From Fulvitalea axinellae (lineage in GTDB: Bacteria; Bacteroidota; Bacteroidia; Cytophagales; Cyclobacteriaceae): a stretch of DNA of 64,000 nucleotides. Positions 7,886-16,810 of the stretch are shown here, one piece after another. A program made the translations under genes and the position numbers. The stretch spans positions 186,001 through 250,000 of the forward strand of contig NZ_AP025318.1 in NCBI RefSeq assembly GCF_036492835.1, given 5' to 3'. Position 1 is the first letter of the stretch; every line of letters starts with the position of its first letter. The notes beneath the pieces were generated by a model, which had not been told where the DNA came from, searched no databases, and saw nothing but the letters and a program-made list of their open reading frames with translations.

Positions 7886-10234
7886 TCAACCACTGCACAT
7901 CTCGCAATCGTCAGGATTGTCGATAGAGCAGGCTACGGCTTCGGCCGAAGGTTGTTCCGTGCGCGTAACTTCCTTGTCTACGGTAAATTTGATCGCGTCG
8001 GCTGCTGCTTTGGTGCGCAGGTAGTACATACCGGTCTTCAAGCCGCTTTTCCAAGCGAAGAAGTGCATCGAGGTCAGTTTTCCGAAGTTCGGATCTTTCA
8101 GGTGCACGTTCATGCTCTGGCTTTGGCAGATATACGGCCCGCGGTCGGCGGCCATTTCCAAAACGGATTTCTGCGAGATTTCCCAAACGGTGCGGTAAAT
8201 CGCTTTCAGATTATCCGGGATAATGGAAATATGCTGGACGGAACCGTTGGCCTCGATAAGACGGTGCTTCATCTCCTCGCTCCAAAGTCCGAGCTCTATC
8301 AGGTCTTTCAGCAAATGCTTGTTCACCACGATAAACTCCCCGCTGAGTACGCGACGCGTATACACGTTGGAAGTATATGGTTCGAAACATTCGTTATTGC
8401 CCAAAATCTGCGAAGTGGAAGCGGTCGGCATCGGCGCTACGAGCAGTGAGTTTCTCACGCCGTGTTCTTTGACCTGAGCTTTCAGCGCGTCCCAATCCCA
8501 ACGGCCTGAATCCGGCGTAACGCCCCACAGATCGAACTGGAATTGGCCTTGTGAAACCGGCGATCCCTCGTAAGTCTGGTACGGGCCGTCCACTTTGGCG
8601 ATTTCCATCGAAGCCGTCATGGCGGCGTAGTAAATCGTCTCGAAGATCTCTTTGTTCAAAAGCTTGGCTTCCGGACTATCAAACGGCATGCGCAACAAGA
8701 TAAAAACGTCGGCCAAACCTTGGATTCCCAAACCGATCGGACGGTGGCGGAAATTGGAATTCTCGGCTTCTTTTATCGGATAATAATTGACATCGATAAT
8801 CTTGTTGAGGTTGCGGGTCACCACCTTCGTGATCTCGAAAAGCTTCTGGTGATCGAACTTTCCGTTGGAAACGAATTTCGGCAACGCCAACGAGGCCAAG
8901 TTACACACGGCCACTTCGTCTTTGGCCGTATATTCCACAATTTCGGTACAAAGGTTCGAGCTACGGATCACTCCCAGATTTTTCTGGTTCGATTTTCCGT
9001 TACAAGCGTCTTTATAAAGCATATAAGGCGTTCCCGTCTCCACCTGCGATTCCAAAATCTTGAACCAAAGGTCTTGAGCTTTCACGACTTTTCTGGCCTT
9101 GCCTTCCTTCTCCAATTTCAGGAACAAAGCGTCGAATTCCTCACCATGGGTATCGAAAAGCCCTTTTGATTCATTCGGGCAGAACAACGGCCAATCGCCG
9201 TTTTCCTCTACACGGCGCATAAACATATCGGGAATCCACAAGGCGTAGAACAGGTCGCGGGCGCGGAGCTCTTCCTTGCCGTGGTTTTTCTTCAAATCCA
9301 AAAACTCGAAGATATCGGCATGCCAAGGCTCGATATAAATAGCGAAACTGCCTTTGCGCTTTCCGCCTCCTTGGTCCACGTAGCGGGCCGTCATATCAAA
9401 GTTCCGGAGCATCGGCACAATGCCGTTCGAAACGCCGTTGGTGCCCTTGATATACGAACCTTTGGCGCGCACGTTATGGATGCTGAGCCCAATTCCGCCC
9501 GCCGACTGCGAGATCTTGGCACATTGTTTCAGCGTATCGTAAATGCCGTCGATACTGTCATCGCGCATCTGAAGCAGGAAGCATGACGAAAGTTGCGGTT
9601 TCGGTGTTCCGGCATTGAAAAGCGTAGGCGTGGCGTGCGTAAACCACTTCTCCGAAAGCAGGTTGTAGGTCTCTATCACAGAGTCGATATCGTCGCCGTG
9701 TATACCTACGGCCACACGCATCAGCATATGTTGCGGACGCTCCACCACCTTGCCGTCGAGGCGGATAAGGTAAGAGCGTTCCAAAGTCTTAAATCCGAAG
9801 TAATCGTACTGGAAATCACGATCGTAGATAATCGACGAATCCAACAGCGCCGCATTTTCCTTGATTACTTTGTAAGTCTCTTTCGAAATCATGGAAGCGC
9901 GCTCGCCCGTGGCCGGATCCTCATAACGATACAGGCGCTTCATGGTGCTGGAAAAAGACTTGCTCGTAACCTTGTGCAGATTCGAGACGGCGATACGGGC
10001 CGCCAACAGGGCGTAGTCGGGATGCACGGTAGTCATGGAAGCCGCCGTTTCGGCCGCCAAATTATCAAGCTCCACGGTAGTCACGCCGTCATAAATTCCG
10101 GCGATAACCTTCTTGGCCACTTGGACCTGGTCCACATAACGATTGTCGAGGCCGTAGCACAGCCGTTCGATGCGCGCGGTGATCTTATCGAATTTGACGG
10201 ACTCCTTCCGTCCGTCGCGTTTTACTACTAGCAT
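7886..10234 (-). CDS. nrdA: Class Ia ribonucleotide reductase, large subunit
   Basis: This 782-residue catalytic subunit reduces ribonucleoside diphosphates to deoxyribonucleotides in the cytoplasm. It has an N-terminal ATP-cone (about 1-90). SSCFLL carries the first redox Cys. The active-site triad lies in SNLCTEI, and the second redox Cys in [10 protein letters not shown]. The radical-transfer tyrosine pair is seen in GMYYLRT. A C-terminal CEMC pair passes electrons from thioredoxin or glutaredoxin. Length and motifs match the eukaryote-like class Ia/NrdA group. It lies 118 nt downstream of nrdB; the order beta then alpha is the reverse of enterobacterial nrdAB. A strong hairpin in the spacer may tune the subunit ratio. 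Confidence 0.97.
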   Translation of the reverse strand: MLVVKRDGRKESVKFDKITARIERLCYGLDNRYVDQVQVAKKVIAGIYDGVTTVELDNLAAETAASMTTVHPDYALLAARIAVSNLHKVTSKSFSSTMKRLYRYEDPATGERASMISKETYKVIKENAALLDSSIIYDRDFQYDYFGFKTLERSYLIRLDGKVVERPQHMLMRVAVGIHGDDIDSVIETYNLLSEKWFTHATPTLFNAGTPKPQLSSCFLLQMRDDSIDGIYDTLKQCAKISQSAGGIGLSIHNVRAKGSYIKGTNGVSNGIVPMLRNFDMTARYVDQGGGKRKGSFAIYIEPWHADIFEFLDLKKNHGKEELRARDLFYALWIPDMFMRRVEENGDWPLFCPNESKGLFDTHGEEFDALFLKLEKEGKARKVVKAQDLWFKILESQVETGTPYMLYKDACNGKSNQKNLGVIRSSNLCTEIVEYTAKDEVAVCNLASLALPKFVSNGKFDHQKLFEITKVVTRNLNKIIDVNYYPIKEAENSNFRHRPIGLGIQGLADVFILLRMPFDSPEAKLLNKEIFETIYYAAMTASMEIAKVDGPYQTYEGSPVSQGQFQFDLWGVTPDSGRWDWDALKAQVKEHGVRNSLLVAPMPTASTSQILGNNECFEPYTSNVYTRRVLSGEFIVVNKHLLKDLIELGLWSEEMKHRLIEANGSVQHISIIPDNLKAIYRTVWEISQKSVLEMAADRGPYICQSQSMNVHLKDPNFGKLTSMHFFAWKSGLKTGMYYLRTKAAADAIKFTVDKEVTRTEQPSAEAVACSIDNPDDCEMCSG

Positions 10235-10275
10235 GGTGGTGGCAGTTTGGGGTTTGAGCGATTGTTGTGGAAAGA

Positions 10276-10329
10276 GGAAACGGACGCCTACCGCCGGGAT
10301 CTGTCCCGTTTCGAGCGACGTCCGTTTCC
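10276..10329. repeat. Large nested stem-loop between nrdB and nrdA
   Basis: GGAAACGGACG at 10276-10286 pairs perfectly with CGTCCGTTTCC at 10319-10329. A second small hairpin (CGGGAT against TCCCG) lies inside. On the operon strand it is preceded by A residues and not followed by a U tract, so it is not a terminator for nrdB. On the plus strand a run of seven T follows, so it could stop antisense transcription. Confidence 0.6.
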
Positions 10330-10352
10330 GTTTTTTTGAGCCTGTGGCTCCG

Positions 10353-11345
10353 CTAGAAGTCCTCGTCGATAGAGAACTTGGCCGTGTCGGCAGACGGGCG
10401 TTCCTGCATCACGCCGGCTTTCTGGTATTCGGCCACTCTTTTCTCGAAGAAATTAGTCTTGCCCTGAAGCGAAATCATTTCCATAAAATCAAACGGATTG
10501 GACGATCCGTAAACTTTCGGGCACTCCAACTCAAAGAGCAGACGATCGGCCACAAACTCGATGTACTGGCACATCAAGTCGGCGTTCATACCGATAAGGC
10601 TAACCGGCAAGGCGTCGCTGACAAATTCCTTCTCGATCTCCACCGCATCGGTGATGATTTTGACCACGGTATCCTTCGGCATTTGGTTTACCACGTGCTT
10701 GGTGTAAAGGTGGCAAGCGAAATCGCAGTGCAAACCTTCGTCGCGGGAGATAAGCTCGTTCGAGAAGCTGAGACCCGGCATCAGCCCGCGCTTTTTCATC
10801 CAAAAAATAGAGCAGAAACTTCCGGAGAAGAAGATTCCCTCAACGGCCGCGAAAGCGATCAAACGCTCTTGGAAAGAACCATTATCGATCCAGCGAAGCG
10901 CCCAGTCGGCTTTTTTCTTAACGCAATCGATATGCTCGATGGCGTTGAACAGATAATCTCGCTCTTTCGGGTCCTTAATGTAAGTGTCGATCAGAAGCGA
11001 ATAAGTCTCGCTGTGGATATTCTCAATGGCGATCTGGAAACCGTAGAAAAACTTGGCTTCCGTATACTGTACCTCGGCCACGAAGTGCTCGGCCAAGTTT
11101 TCGTTCACAATACCGTCGCTGGCGGCGAAAAAGGCCAATACGTGCGAGATAAAATGGCGCTCGCCGTCGTTAAGGTTTTCCCAGTCTTTCAGGTCCTGGC
11201 TAAGGTCGATTTCCTCAGCCGTCCAGAAGCTGGCCTCGGCTTTTTTGTAAAACTCCCAAATGTCGTTGTGTTGTATCGGAAACAGGACAAAGCGATCCTT
11301 GTTTTCCTGGAGGATTGGTTCTGTGGTTTGAGTGATTTCCGTCAT
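10353..11345 (-). CDS. nrdB: Class Ia ribonucleotide reductase, small subunit
   Basis: A 330-residue ferritin-like diiron protein that generates the tyrosyl radical used by NrdA. The first ligand region is AEEIDLSQD (Asp47). The E-x2-H-x3-Y pattern [12 protein letters not shown] gives iron ligands Glu108 and His111 and radical Tyr115. Later ligands lie in [13 protein letters not shown] and [11 protein letters not shown]. The C-terminal tail ending in FSIDEDF is the docking peptide for the large subunit. The presence of the radical tyrosine places it in canonical class Ia rather than Ic. It is the first gene of the nrd operon, preceded by a 565-nt regulatory-size spacer. Confidence 0.97.
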   Translation of the reverse strand: MTEITQTTEPILQENKDRFVLFPIQHNDIWEFYKKAEASFWTAEEIDLSQDLKDWENLNDGERHFISHVLAFFAASDGIVNENLAEHFVAEVQYTEAKFFYGFQIAIENIHSETYSLLIDTYIKDPKERDYLFNAIEHIDCVKKKADWALRWIDNGSFQERLIAFAAVEGIFFSGSFCSIFWMKKRGLMPGLSFSNELISRDEGLHCDFACHLYTKHVVNQMPKDTVVKIITDAVEIEKEFVSDALPVSLIGMNADLMCQYIEFVADRLLFELECPKVYGSSNPFDFMEMISLQGKTNFFEKRVAEYQKAGVMQERPSADTAKFSIDEDF

Positions 11346-11606
11346 TTCATTCGTTTTCTTGGGTTTTACCGCCAGCCTTCCAGCGGTACTTTCCCTGCGG
11401 GCAGGACTTTAAAAATGCTAAGTTTGTCAAACGAAAACAAGAACCTAAAAACAAAAAAATATTACAAAAATATAAATAAACTAATTTGCAGAAAATCTGG
11501 CACGCCCTTGCCGGCCTATTCGCCGAATCGAAAGCGTAGATTCACTTAGGATTAGCTATTCAATTTTGATTATGACTTTTTTGATAGATTGAATTTAAAT
11601 AAAAAA

Positions 11607-11726
11607 TGAATTTTATTGAAATTGTGAAAATAGAGCCCTACCATGCCATCAGGAAATGGCTTTCAATAAAATTGATAAAAACCCACTTCAATCCACTGTT
11701 TTATATTTTTCAATAAAATTCAATAT
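11607..11726. repeat. Three copies of a TTTCAATAAAATT motif
   Basis: The copies lie at 11607-11623 (inverted, reading TGAATTTTATTGAAATT), 11661-11675 (TTTCAATAAAATTGA) and 11707-11726 (direct, extended by CAATAT). They cover about 120 nt between nrdB and the MaoC-like gene, spaced 46-54 nt apart. They could be regulator binding sites. The low complexity of AT-rich DNA weakens the case. Confidence 0.45.
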
Positions 11727-11883
11727 GAAAAATACAATTTAACCCCAACCTCATAAAACACATCCTGACGGCCAAAAAGTAGGTTTTCGAACCAAATTCA
11801 CCAGTCATACAAATCTGATCACATATTTTAAAAATACAAGTTGTCACCGTTCCATATTTTTTCGGATTCTCAAAAGCCTTACT

Positions 11884-11891
11884 TATTTTTG
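11884..11891 (+). promoter_or_regulatory. Putative -7 promoter element for the MaoC-like gene
   Basis: TATTTTTG matches the Bacteroidota TAnnTTTG element and lies 19 nt before the ATG at 11911. No exact TTG was seen at the -33 distance, so support is partial. Confidence 0.35.
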
Positions 11892-11910
11892 TTTTTTCGA
11901 AAATACGACG

Positions 11911-12819
11911 ATGACACCCCACAAACACAAAACAAAAAGAAGCTGGCGCGGATTCCGGGCGCTATTGTCTCTAACCAGAGGAGTACCGGCCACATACCAA
12001 GATTATTCCGACGAGTCGTTTTCCGAAAACGTCGCTTTGCCCGACCACCGAAATCTTTCCAAGCATTTCGGGCTTACTCCAAAAGCTATTCCACTTCCTT
12101 TTTGGTATATCTCCGCACAGGAAACTCATATTGAGCTGATGTTCCGGAAAAGATTTCCATACCCCTTAGCCGGAACCGTGCATGTGGAAAACAGTCTGGA
12201 AAAAATCACGGAGTTCAACCCCGAAAAGCCCGTGAATGTCCGAACAACCGTTTTTTGCGAAGCGAAACCGGAAGGATCTCCAACGGGAACATTCGTAACG
12301 GAATTCGAGCAAGAAGGCGAAGTATTTGTCCGAAACGAAAGCGTTTACCTTTGGAAAAAAGGCGGAAAAAAATCTAAAAAGAAGAAATCGGAACCGGAAA
12401 TTTTCGAGGCCGATTGGAGCAAAATTTCGGACATAAACCCTACGGAAGGCCAAGTCTACGCTCGACTGTCAGGCGATCAGAACCCGATACACACCTCTAG
12501 CCTTATCGCCAAAGTTTTCGGTTTCAAAAGCAAGATTATCCACGGGTGGAATCTTGTCTACCGCCTTTATGCCACAGCGCTGGAAAACGGCCCGGAGCCT
12601 AAACGGTTCACAGTCCGGTTTCACAAACCCGTGGGCTTTCCGGGAAAGGTTATGATCGAAGGAAAACGAATAGAACCCTCCTCTCTAATCATTCAATCCC
12701 TGAGCCCCGACAGGAAAGTAAAACAGGTAAGCTTCGAAGCGGAATCCAACTTATCAGACGGTGATAAAAAACGATTCGACGAGATCAAAAATCATCGAAT
12801 GCGACACAAAACACCGTAA
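11911..12819 (+). CDS. MaoC-like hot-dog hydratase
   Basis: 302 residues. The C-terminal half (about 168-298) is a MaoC/hydratase-2 hot-dog domain. Its catalytic Asp189 and His194 lie in LSGDQNPIHTS, followed by the KIIHGWNLVYRL helix region. The N-terminal half (about 60-165) is a diverged second hot-dog without that pair, with a Lys-rich linker (150-160) between. This double hot-dog arrangement is seen in enoyl-CoA hydratases and acyl-ACP-type dehydratases, where one half has lost the active site. The substrate is probably an acyl-CoA or acyl-ACP. No fatty acid gene is adjacent. Confidence 0.85.
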   Translation: MTPHKHKTKRSWRGFRALLSLTRGVPATYQDYSDESFSENVALPDHRNLSKHFGLTPKAIPLPFWYISAQETHIELMFRKRFPYPLAGTVHVENSLEKITEFNPEKPVNVRTTVFCEAKPEGSPTGTFVTEFEQEGEVFVRNESVYLWKKGGKKSKKKKSEPEIFEADWSKISDINPTEGQVYARLSGDQNPIHTSSLIAKVFGFKSKIIHGWNLVYRLYATALENGPEPKRFTVRFHKPVGFPGKVMIEGKRIEPSSLIIQSLSPDRKVKQVSFEAESNLSDGDKKRFDEIKNHRMRHKTP

Positions 12820-12857
12820 AGAACTACCTTTAAAACAGTTACGTTATGATTAAAATA

Positions 12858-12888
12858 GAAAAGGGTAACGAATTTGCTACCCTTCTCT
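12858..12888. terminator. Bidirectional terminator between MaoC-like and GH62-like genes
   Basis: GAAAAGGGTA and TACCCTTCTC form a hairpin about 30 nt long. It is flanked by A-rich sequence on one side and CTTT on the other, and lies between two convergent stops. Confidence 0.65.
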
Positions 12889-12899
12889 TTAAAAATAGA

Positions 12900-13934
12900 T
12901 TATTTCTTTTCAGACATTACACCCAGACTCCAAACCAACTTCTCATAGGCTCCCGTATAGTCTTTCAGCTTCATGCCCTGAATCAACCAACGACAATTTT
13001 CAGAATCGTATTCCATTCTTTCGTCAAAACCTGATCTCAGGATTTCACCGTGTGAAACCAATTCGGTCCAACCCTTTTCTGTCCCGTCAAAACTGAGGCT
13101 TTCGCCCGTGGCGTAATCTTTTTCCACACGCTCCCACGGCCCCTCCAAACTTTCGGCCACAGCCAAACCGAATGATCTGCTGTTCTTGTTTTTCAATTCG
13201 TAAATCAGGTGATACTCCTTCTTCCCTTTGGCTTTGTAAATATGAACGGCCTCATGCACCTTGTCAAAAGCCAGTTTTTCCTTACTCCACCCGTTCGGGA
13301 ATTCCTCAAAACTAGTGGTCTTCACGTATACGTCCGTCTGCGATTGGGTGTAGAACATATACATCTTTTCCTCGTCGGCCATTACCCAGAAATCAATCCA
13401 TTTCTCTTTGCGGTTTTTCTCCACCAACGGCAAAGGATCAGACCACGATTCCGGATCCGAAATATTCTCTGTAGTGGAATACACCGGCTGATAATTCGAA
13501 TCCCTATTCTGGAAAACCAGATACCAGAGCTTCTGCGGACGATAATAAAAAACTTGCGGGGCACAACCGTACCGAGTCTTTCCCCTGATTTGCTTCAACT
13601 CGTGACGAGTGGCCGTATTCAATTCCTCCAAAGTCGGGGCCGCCACATATCCGGTTGAATATTCACCATTGCCACGCGCTGTGTAGAACACGTGCCACAT
13701 CCCTTCATAAAACACCACCGACGGATCTTTTACCGCCACTTCGTCAAAGGTACCCGCCTCGCCGGGCTCTAATACAGGATCGCTGACGTTCCAAGCCCTA
13801 ACCGACTTCTTCGACACCGAAGCCGTTTTCGCTTCTTTCTTCTCAACCTGCCGATCCCCCTTCTGCATAAACCAGACAGCCAAACCGACAGCGACAAGAA
13901 CCGCCACGGCCAAAACCATTTTCCGATTATTCAT
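12900..13934 (-). CDS. GH62-like alpha-L-arabinofuranosidase, membrane-anchored
   Basis: 344 residues from the ATG at 13934, which follows an AGGAG box. An upstream extension of the open frame is not supported. One N-terminal membrane segment (about 6-23) suggests an anchor or uncleaved signal. The five-bladed propeller shows the GH62 pattern: VAVKDPSVVFYEGMWHVFYT with base Asp70, YGCAPQVFYYRPQKLWYLVFQ, WIDFWVM with Asp181, and HEAVHIYKAKG with candidate acid Glu228. GH62 enzymes remove arabinofuranose side chains from arabinoxylan or arabinan. The Lys/Glu-rich linker (25-45) may span the periplasm. It is monocistronic. Confidence 0.82.
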   Translation of the reverse strand: MNNRKMVLAVAVLVAVGLAVWFMQKGDRQVEKKEAKTASVSKKSVRAWNVSDPVLEPGEAGTFDEVAVKDPSVVFYEGMWHVFYTARGNGEYSTGYVAAPTLEELNTATRHELKQIRGKTRYGCAPQVFYYRPQKLWYLVFQNRDSNYQPVYSTTENISDPESWSDPLPLVEKNRKEKWIDFWVMADEEKMYMFYTQSQTDVYVKTTSFEEFPNGWSKEKLAFDKVHEAVHIYKAKGKKEYHLIYELKNKNSRSFGLAVAESLEGPWERVEKDYATGESLSFDGTEKGWTELVSHGEILRSGFDERMEYDSENCRWLIQGMKLKDYTGAYEKLVWSLGVMSEKK

Positions 13935-14308
13935 AACTCCTATTTTACTATATAGCTTTCCCGGATACGGCAAAGCAACAATCCAACAAATCGCAAGACA
14001 CGCATTTTTTGCGCTCCGCATAGGCCCGGCTTTGGCGAGAAGAAGACGAAACCGTATATTAAAATTAAGGAAGACGGCGCTAATTCCGAAGGTGAATACG
14101 ATGGCAAGGACAACGATTAAAGGGGGCATTTCGACAAAAACCTTCTCTAAGCGTACGGTATGAAAGGTTGTTCACTCACATAGTACCCTCTAGAGAAATG
14201 CTATAGAGCACCAGAAACCAAAATCAGTATTTTAAGTTTCTTTTTCGGCATAAAATAAATACTTCCATATCTTTTGGTTCGTTAATTCATCAGACCCAAG
14301 ACAAAAAC
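13935..14308. other. Divergent intergenic region, 374 nt
   Basis: This spacer separates the GH62-like gene (minus) and an exported unknown protein (plus). The stretch near 14268-14276 (TATCTTTTG) is close to a Bacteroidota -7 element, with one extra T, for the plus-strand gene. The frame upstream of the GH62-like ATG is open, but I see no support for its translation. Confidence 0.45.
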
Positions 14309-15475
14309 ATGAAACTAATCTATACACTGGCGCTACTTCTAATCACTCAATTTACATTTGGCCAGACTAAACTTCTTTCCACTGAAGCGATAACGAAAGA
14401 AGAGTCCAAAGTAAAGCACGCCTTCGAAAGGTACCTGAAGAAGCCCAAGAACGGAAAACGAACCCGAATATTGGCCGAACTCTATAACGAATCGGTAAGA
14501 AAACATACCGACCGATTGGAGGTCCTAAGCAAAACACCTTCGGACGGTTTAACCGATTGGGAAGGGATCGTCAACGAAATCACGGCGCTCAAGTATCTGC
14601 GCGATATGACACATGGTTTTACGATCAGTGGACTCAATACCTCTTCGGAAAACCTAACCGCTAAAGAAGACAGCCTTCGGAAAAAGGGATCAAGGGTGCT
14701 TTACAAGCGCTCAAAGAAAATTCTTGAAAAAGACGGCCAGGCATATTATACATATGCGGACGCTTTTACGCTTCTCAACAGGTCCGTCGCTCTCGACTCC
14801 ACTTTCGATGACGGAAAAAATCTGCTAAAAAAAGTTATCGCCGAAGGCAAAAAAACTGTTTCTTTCGCACCTGTCGGTTTTGATAACCAAGGCAACTATA
14901 TCGAATGGTCAACCGATCACGCAAGCGTTTCCAGTGATTATATCATCGGCAAGCTGATCCATGATCTCTCCATACAAAATATAGGCGCCGAACTATTGGA
15001 CCATCCCGCTCCCGCCAGAGAAGACTGGACAGTGGAAATGCAATGGGTTGCGCTTAATATCAGTCCTGCCAGAGAAGTACAGCGGAGATACGAACGTGAA
15101 AAAACGGAAAAGACCGGCGACAATGAAAAAAAGATAAAAGCAACCGTTGTCTACCGGGATACACACCATAATATATCCGGAACCTTGTCAGTGACATTTA
15201 AGGATGCGCGTTCGGAAGAGACCCTTGTTTCAAAAACATTTACGGGAACCTCTTTTCTCACTAATACAACGGCCACCTTTAGTGGCGACCGCAATGCGCT
15301 CACTTATCAGGATATGCAAGCGATAGAAAAGTCATACCAAACATATAAATTCACTTCGCCAGAATTAGTGAAACGAATGTACACCGAACAAATTCACCCA
15401 CAAATCCTAAGGACTCTTGGGCATTACCTTAATTGGAACATTGACCTCGGAAGTCTTGAAACAAGCCTCCCCTAA
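14309..15475 (+). CDS. Exported protein of unknown function
   Basis: 388 residues with a type I signal peptide (MKLIYTLALLLITQFTFG, cleavage before Gln19). The mature part is hydrophilic, Lys-rich and mostly helical in residues 20-190, where a TPR-like organisation is possible (YADAFTLLNRSVALDS). A beta-rich middle part (about 190-330) alternates hydrophobic residues. No catalytic motif is recognised. It is likely periplasmic or secreted. It is monocistronic, with its own terminator, and lies before the FMN riboswitch with no evident relation to riboflavin. Confidence 0.75.
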   Translation: MKLIYTLALLLITQFTFGQTKLLSTEAITKEESKVKHAFERYLKKPKNGKRTRILAELYNESVRKHTDRLEVLSKTPSDGLTDWEGIVNEITALKYLRDMTHGFTISGLNTSSENLTAKEDSLRKKGSRVLYKRSKKILEKDGQAYYTYADAFTLLNRSVALDSTFDDGKNLLKKVIAEGKKTVSFAPVGFDNQGNYIEWSTDHASVSSDYIIGKLIHDLSIQNIGAELLDHPAPAREDWTVEMQWVALNISPAREVQRRYEREKTEKTGDNEKKIKATVVYRDTHHNISGTLSVTFKDARSEETLVSKTFTGTSFLTNTTATFSGDRNALTYQDMQAIEKSYQTYKFTSPELVKRMYTEQIHPQILRTLGHYLNWNIDLGSLETSLP

Positions 15476-15502
15476 TCATACCATAAGAATTTAATTTCAG
15501 AC

Positions 15503-15538
15503 AATACCCGGAAACCATTTTCTATCCTTCCGGGTATT
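15503..15538 (+). terminator. Terminator after the exported unknown gene
   Basis: AATACCCGGAA (15503-15513) pairs with TTCCGGGTATT (15528-15538) over 11 bp, and TT and CAGTT follow. It lies 28 nt past the stop. Confidence 0.8.
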
Positions 15539-15675
15539 TTCAGTTCTTAAAACCCATATTTTTTCTCCGCAGGCGTGCTATTTAAACCTTTTGTTCCAAT
15601 ATTCGCCCAAACTTTAGAAGCTACCGGATTTCTAAATAACCGGAAGCGAATTTTATCTTACGAATACGGTCATAA

Positions 15676-15811
15676 TTTTCTTCGGGGCAGGGCGCAATTC
15701 CCTACCGGCGGTGACAGTCCGCGACTCTTTTTTAGCCACATCCACCGGTAAAAAAGACTGACTCGGTGAAATTCCGAGGCCGACAGTAAAAGTCTGGATG
15801 ATAGAAGAAAA
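15676..15811 (+). ncRNA. FMN riboswitch (RFN element)
   Basis: P1 is formed by TTTTCTTC (15676-15683) and GAAGAAAA (15804-15811). Between them stand the conserved RFN blocks: GGGGCAGGG, ATTCCC, ACCGGCGGTGACAGTCCGCGA, ACTCGGTGAAATTCCGAG and AGTCTGGATGATAGAAG. A variable arm closed by T6/A6 lies in the middle. The aptamer binds FMN and should repress ribB. The 150 nt to the start codon form the expression platform. It contains several GC-rich stems near the ribB start but no clear intrinsic terminator with a U tract, so translational control is more likely than attenuation. Confidence 0.96.
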
Positions 15812-15964
15812 ACTTGGCATACACCGCACCGATGACAATCGGCGTGGCAAAACCTGTTTCCATTTAGGGATATAGGCCCGCCCGCCTTTGTTGTTACGTG
15901 TCCGTGCGCGCCATGATAACGTCTGCCCTGCGGAAACGCGTACCGCCAACACAAACTAAGGGCA

Positions 15965-16609
15965 ATGATGAAGAGCATCAACGATTTTGGAAATGACAGC
16001 GTAGCGAGAGTAGAAGCCGCATTGGCCAAACTCAAAGAAGGAAAAGGCGTGTTGCTCGTCGATGACGAGGACAGGGAAAACGAAGGGGATATCATCTTCG
16101 CCGCCAGCAACATGGGCGTGGCCGACATGGCCCTTATGATTCGGGAATGCAGCGGGATCGTGTGTCTCTGCATCACGGACGAGCGCAGGACACAACTCGA
16201 CCTGCAACCGATGGTAACCCACAACAACAGTAAAAACCAGACGGCCTTTACCGTTTCCATCGAGGCCAAAAAAGGCGTGACCACCGGCGTATCGGCGGCG
16301 GACAGGATCCAGACTATCCGCACCGCCATCGCGCCCGACGCCAAGCCTGAAGATCTCGCCCGCCCAGGGCACGTTTTCCCGCTAGCGGCCAAACCCGGCG
16401 GAGTATTCGAGCGACGCGGACACACCGAAGGCAGTATCGATTTGGCGAAATTGGCCGGACTTGGCGATACCGCCGTACTTTGTGAACTCACCAACGAAGA
16501 CGGAACAATGGCTCGCCTTCCGGAGATTATCACCTTCGCCGACAAGCATGAGATGACGGTTGTTACCATTGAGGATATCGTTCGGTACAGGACGATAAAA
16601 GAGAAATAA
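15965..16609 (+). CDS. ribB: 3,4-dihydroxy-2-butanone 4-phosphate synthase
   Basis: 214 residues. RibB converts ribulose 5-phosphate into formate and the four-carbon unit of riboflavin. The acidic loop [10 protein letters not shown] (33-42) supplies the Mg and substrate ligands, and RPGHVFPL and the late HTEGS region complete the site. The length matches a monofunctional enzyme: no GTP cyclohydrolase II (RibA) domain is fused, unlike RibBA of many bacteria. Two tandem ATGs (15965 and 15968) are possible starts. The FMN riboswitch immediately upstream places it under flavin feedback, and a terminator follows, so it is monocistronic. Confidence 0.97.
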   Translation: MMKSINDFGNDSVARVEAALAKLKEGKGVLLVDDEDRENEGDIIFAASNMGVADMALMIRECSGIVCLCITDERRTQLDLQPMVTHNNSKNQTAFTVSIEAKKGVTTGVSAADRIQTIRTAIAPDAKPEDLARPGHVFPLAAKPGGVFERRGHTEGSIDLAKLAGLGDTAVLCELTNEDGTMARLPEIITFADKHEMTVVTIEDIVRYRTIKEK

Positions 16610-16639
16610 AAAGGGAACTATTCTCCTTATGTTTTCCTG

Positions 16640-16681
16640 AAAAAGTCCGAAGACGCAAAACATGCAATCTTCGGGCTTTTT
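16640..16681 (+). terminator. Rho-independent terminator of ribB
   Basis: AAAAAGTCCGAAGA pairs with TCTTCGGGCTTTTT over 14 positions with one G-U pair. The hairpin ends in its own U tract. Confidence 0.9.
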
Positions 16682-16810
16682 ACTTTTCAAGCTTCCTCCA
16701 ACCCGCATTAGCTGTTATTCACTTTATGAATTCGGGCCAAAATTTGCATAACTACCGAAAACGGCGAACTGAGAAATCCGACCATACAACGGAGCGTATA
16801 AGCAGACCTG

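Larger units (their letters stand above)
11346..11910. other. Divergent intergenic region, 565 nt
   Basis: This very AT-rich spacer lies between nrdB (minus) and the MaoC-like gene (plus). It holds three copies of a TTTCAATAAAATT-like motif (listed separately). TATTTTTG at 11884-11891 fits the Bacteroidota -7 element TAnnTTTG for the MaoC-like gene, with a start codon 20 nt downstream. No coding frame is convincing. Confidence 0.5.

Noticed and set aside
10170-11549. A 459-codon open frame antisense to nrdB.
   Set aside because: It lies opposite a certain gene and its sequence follows from the complement of conserved NrdB codons; no signal or domain.
11346-11910. NrdR boxes upstream of nrdB.
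   Set aside because: No paired 16-nt NrdR-type sites could be recognised; only the AT-rich triple motif is present.
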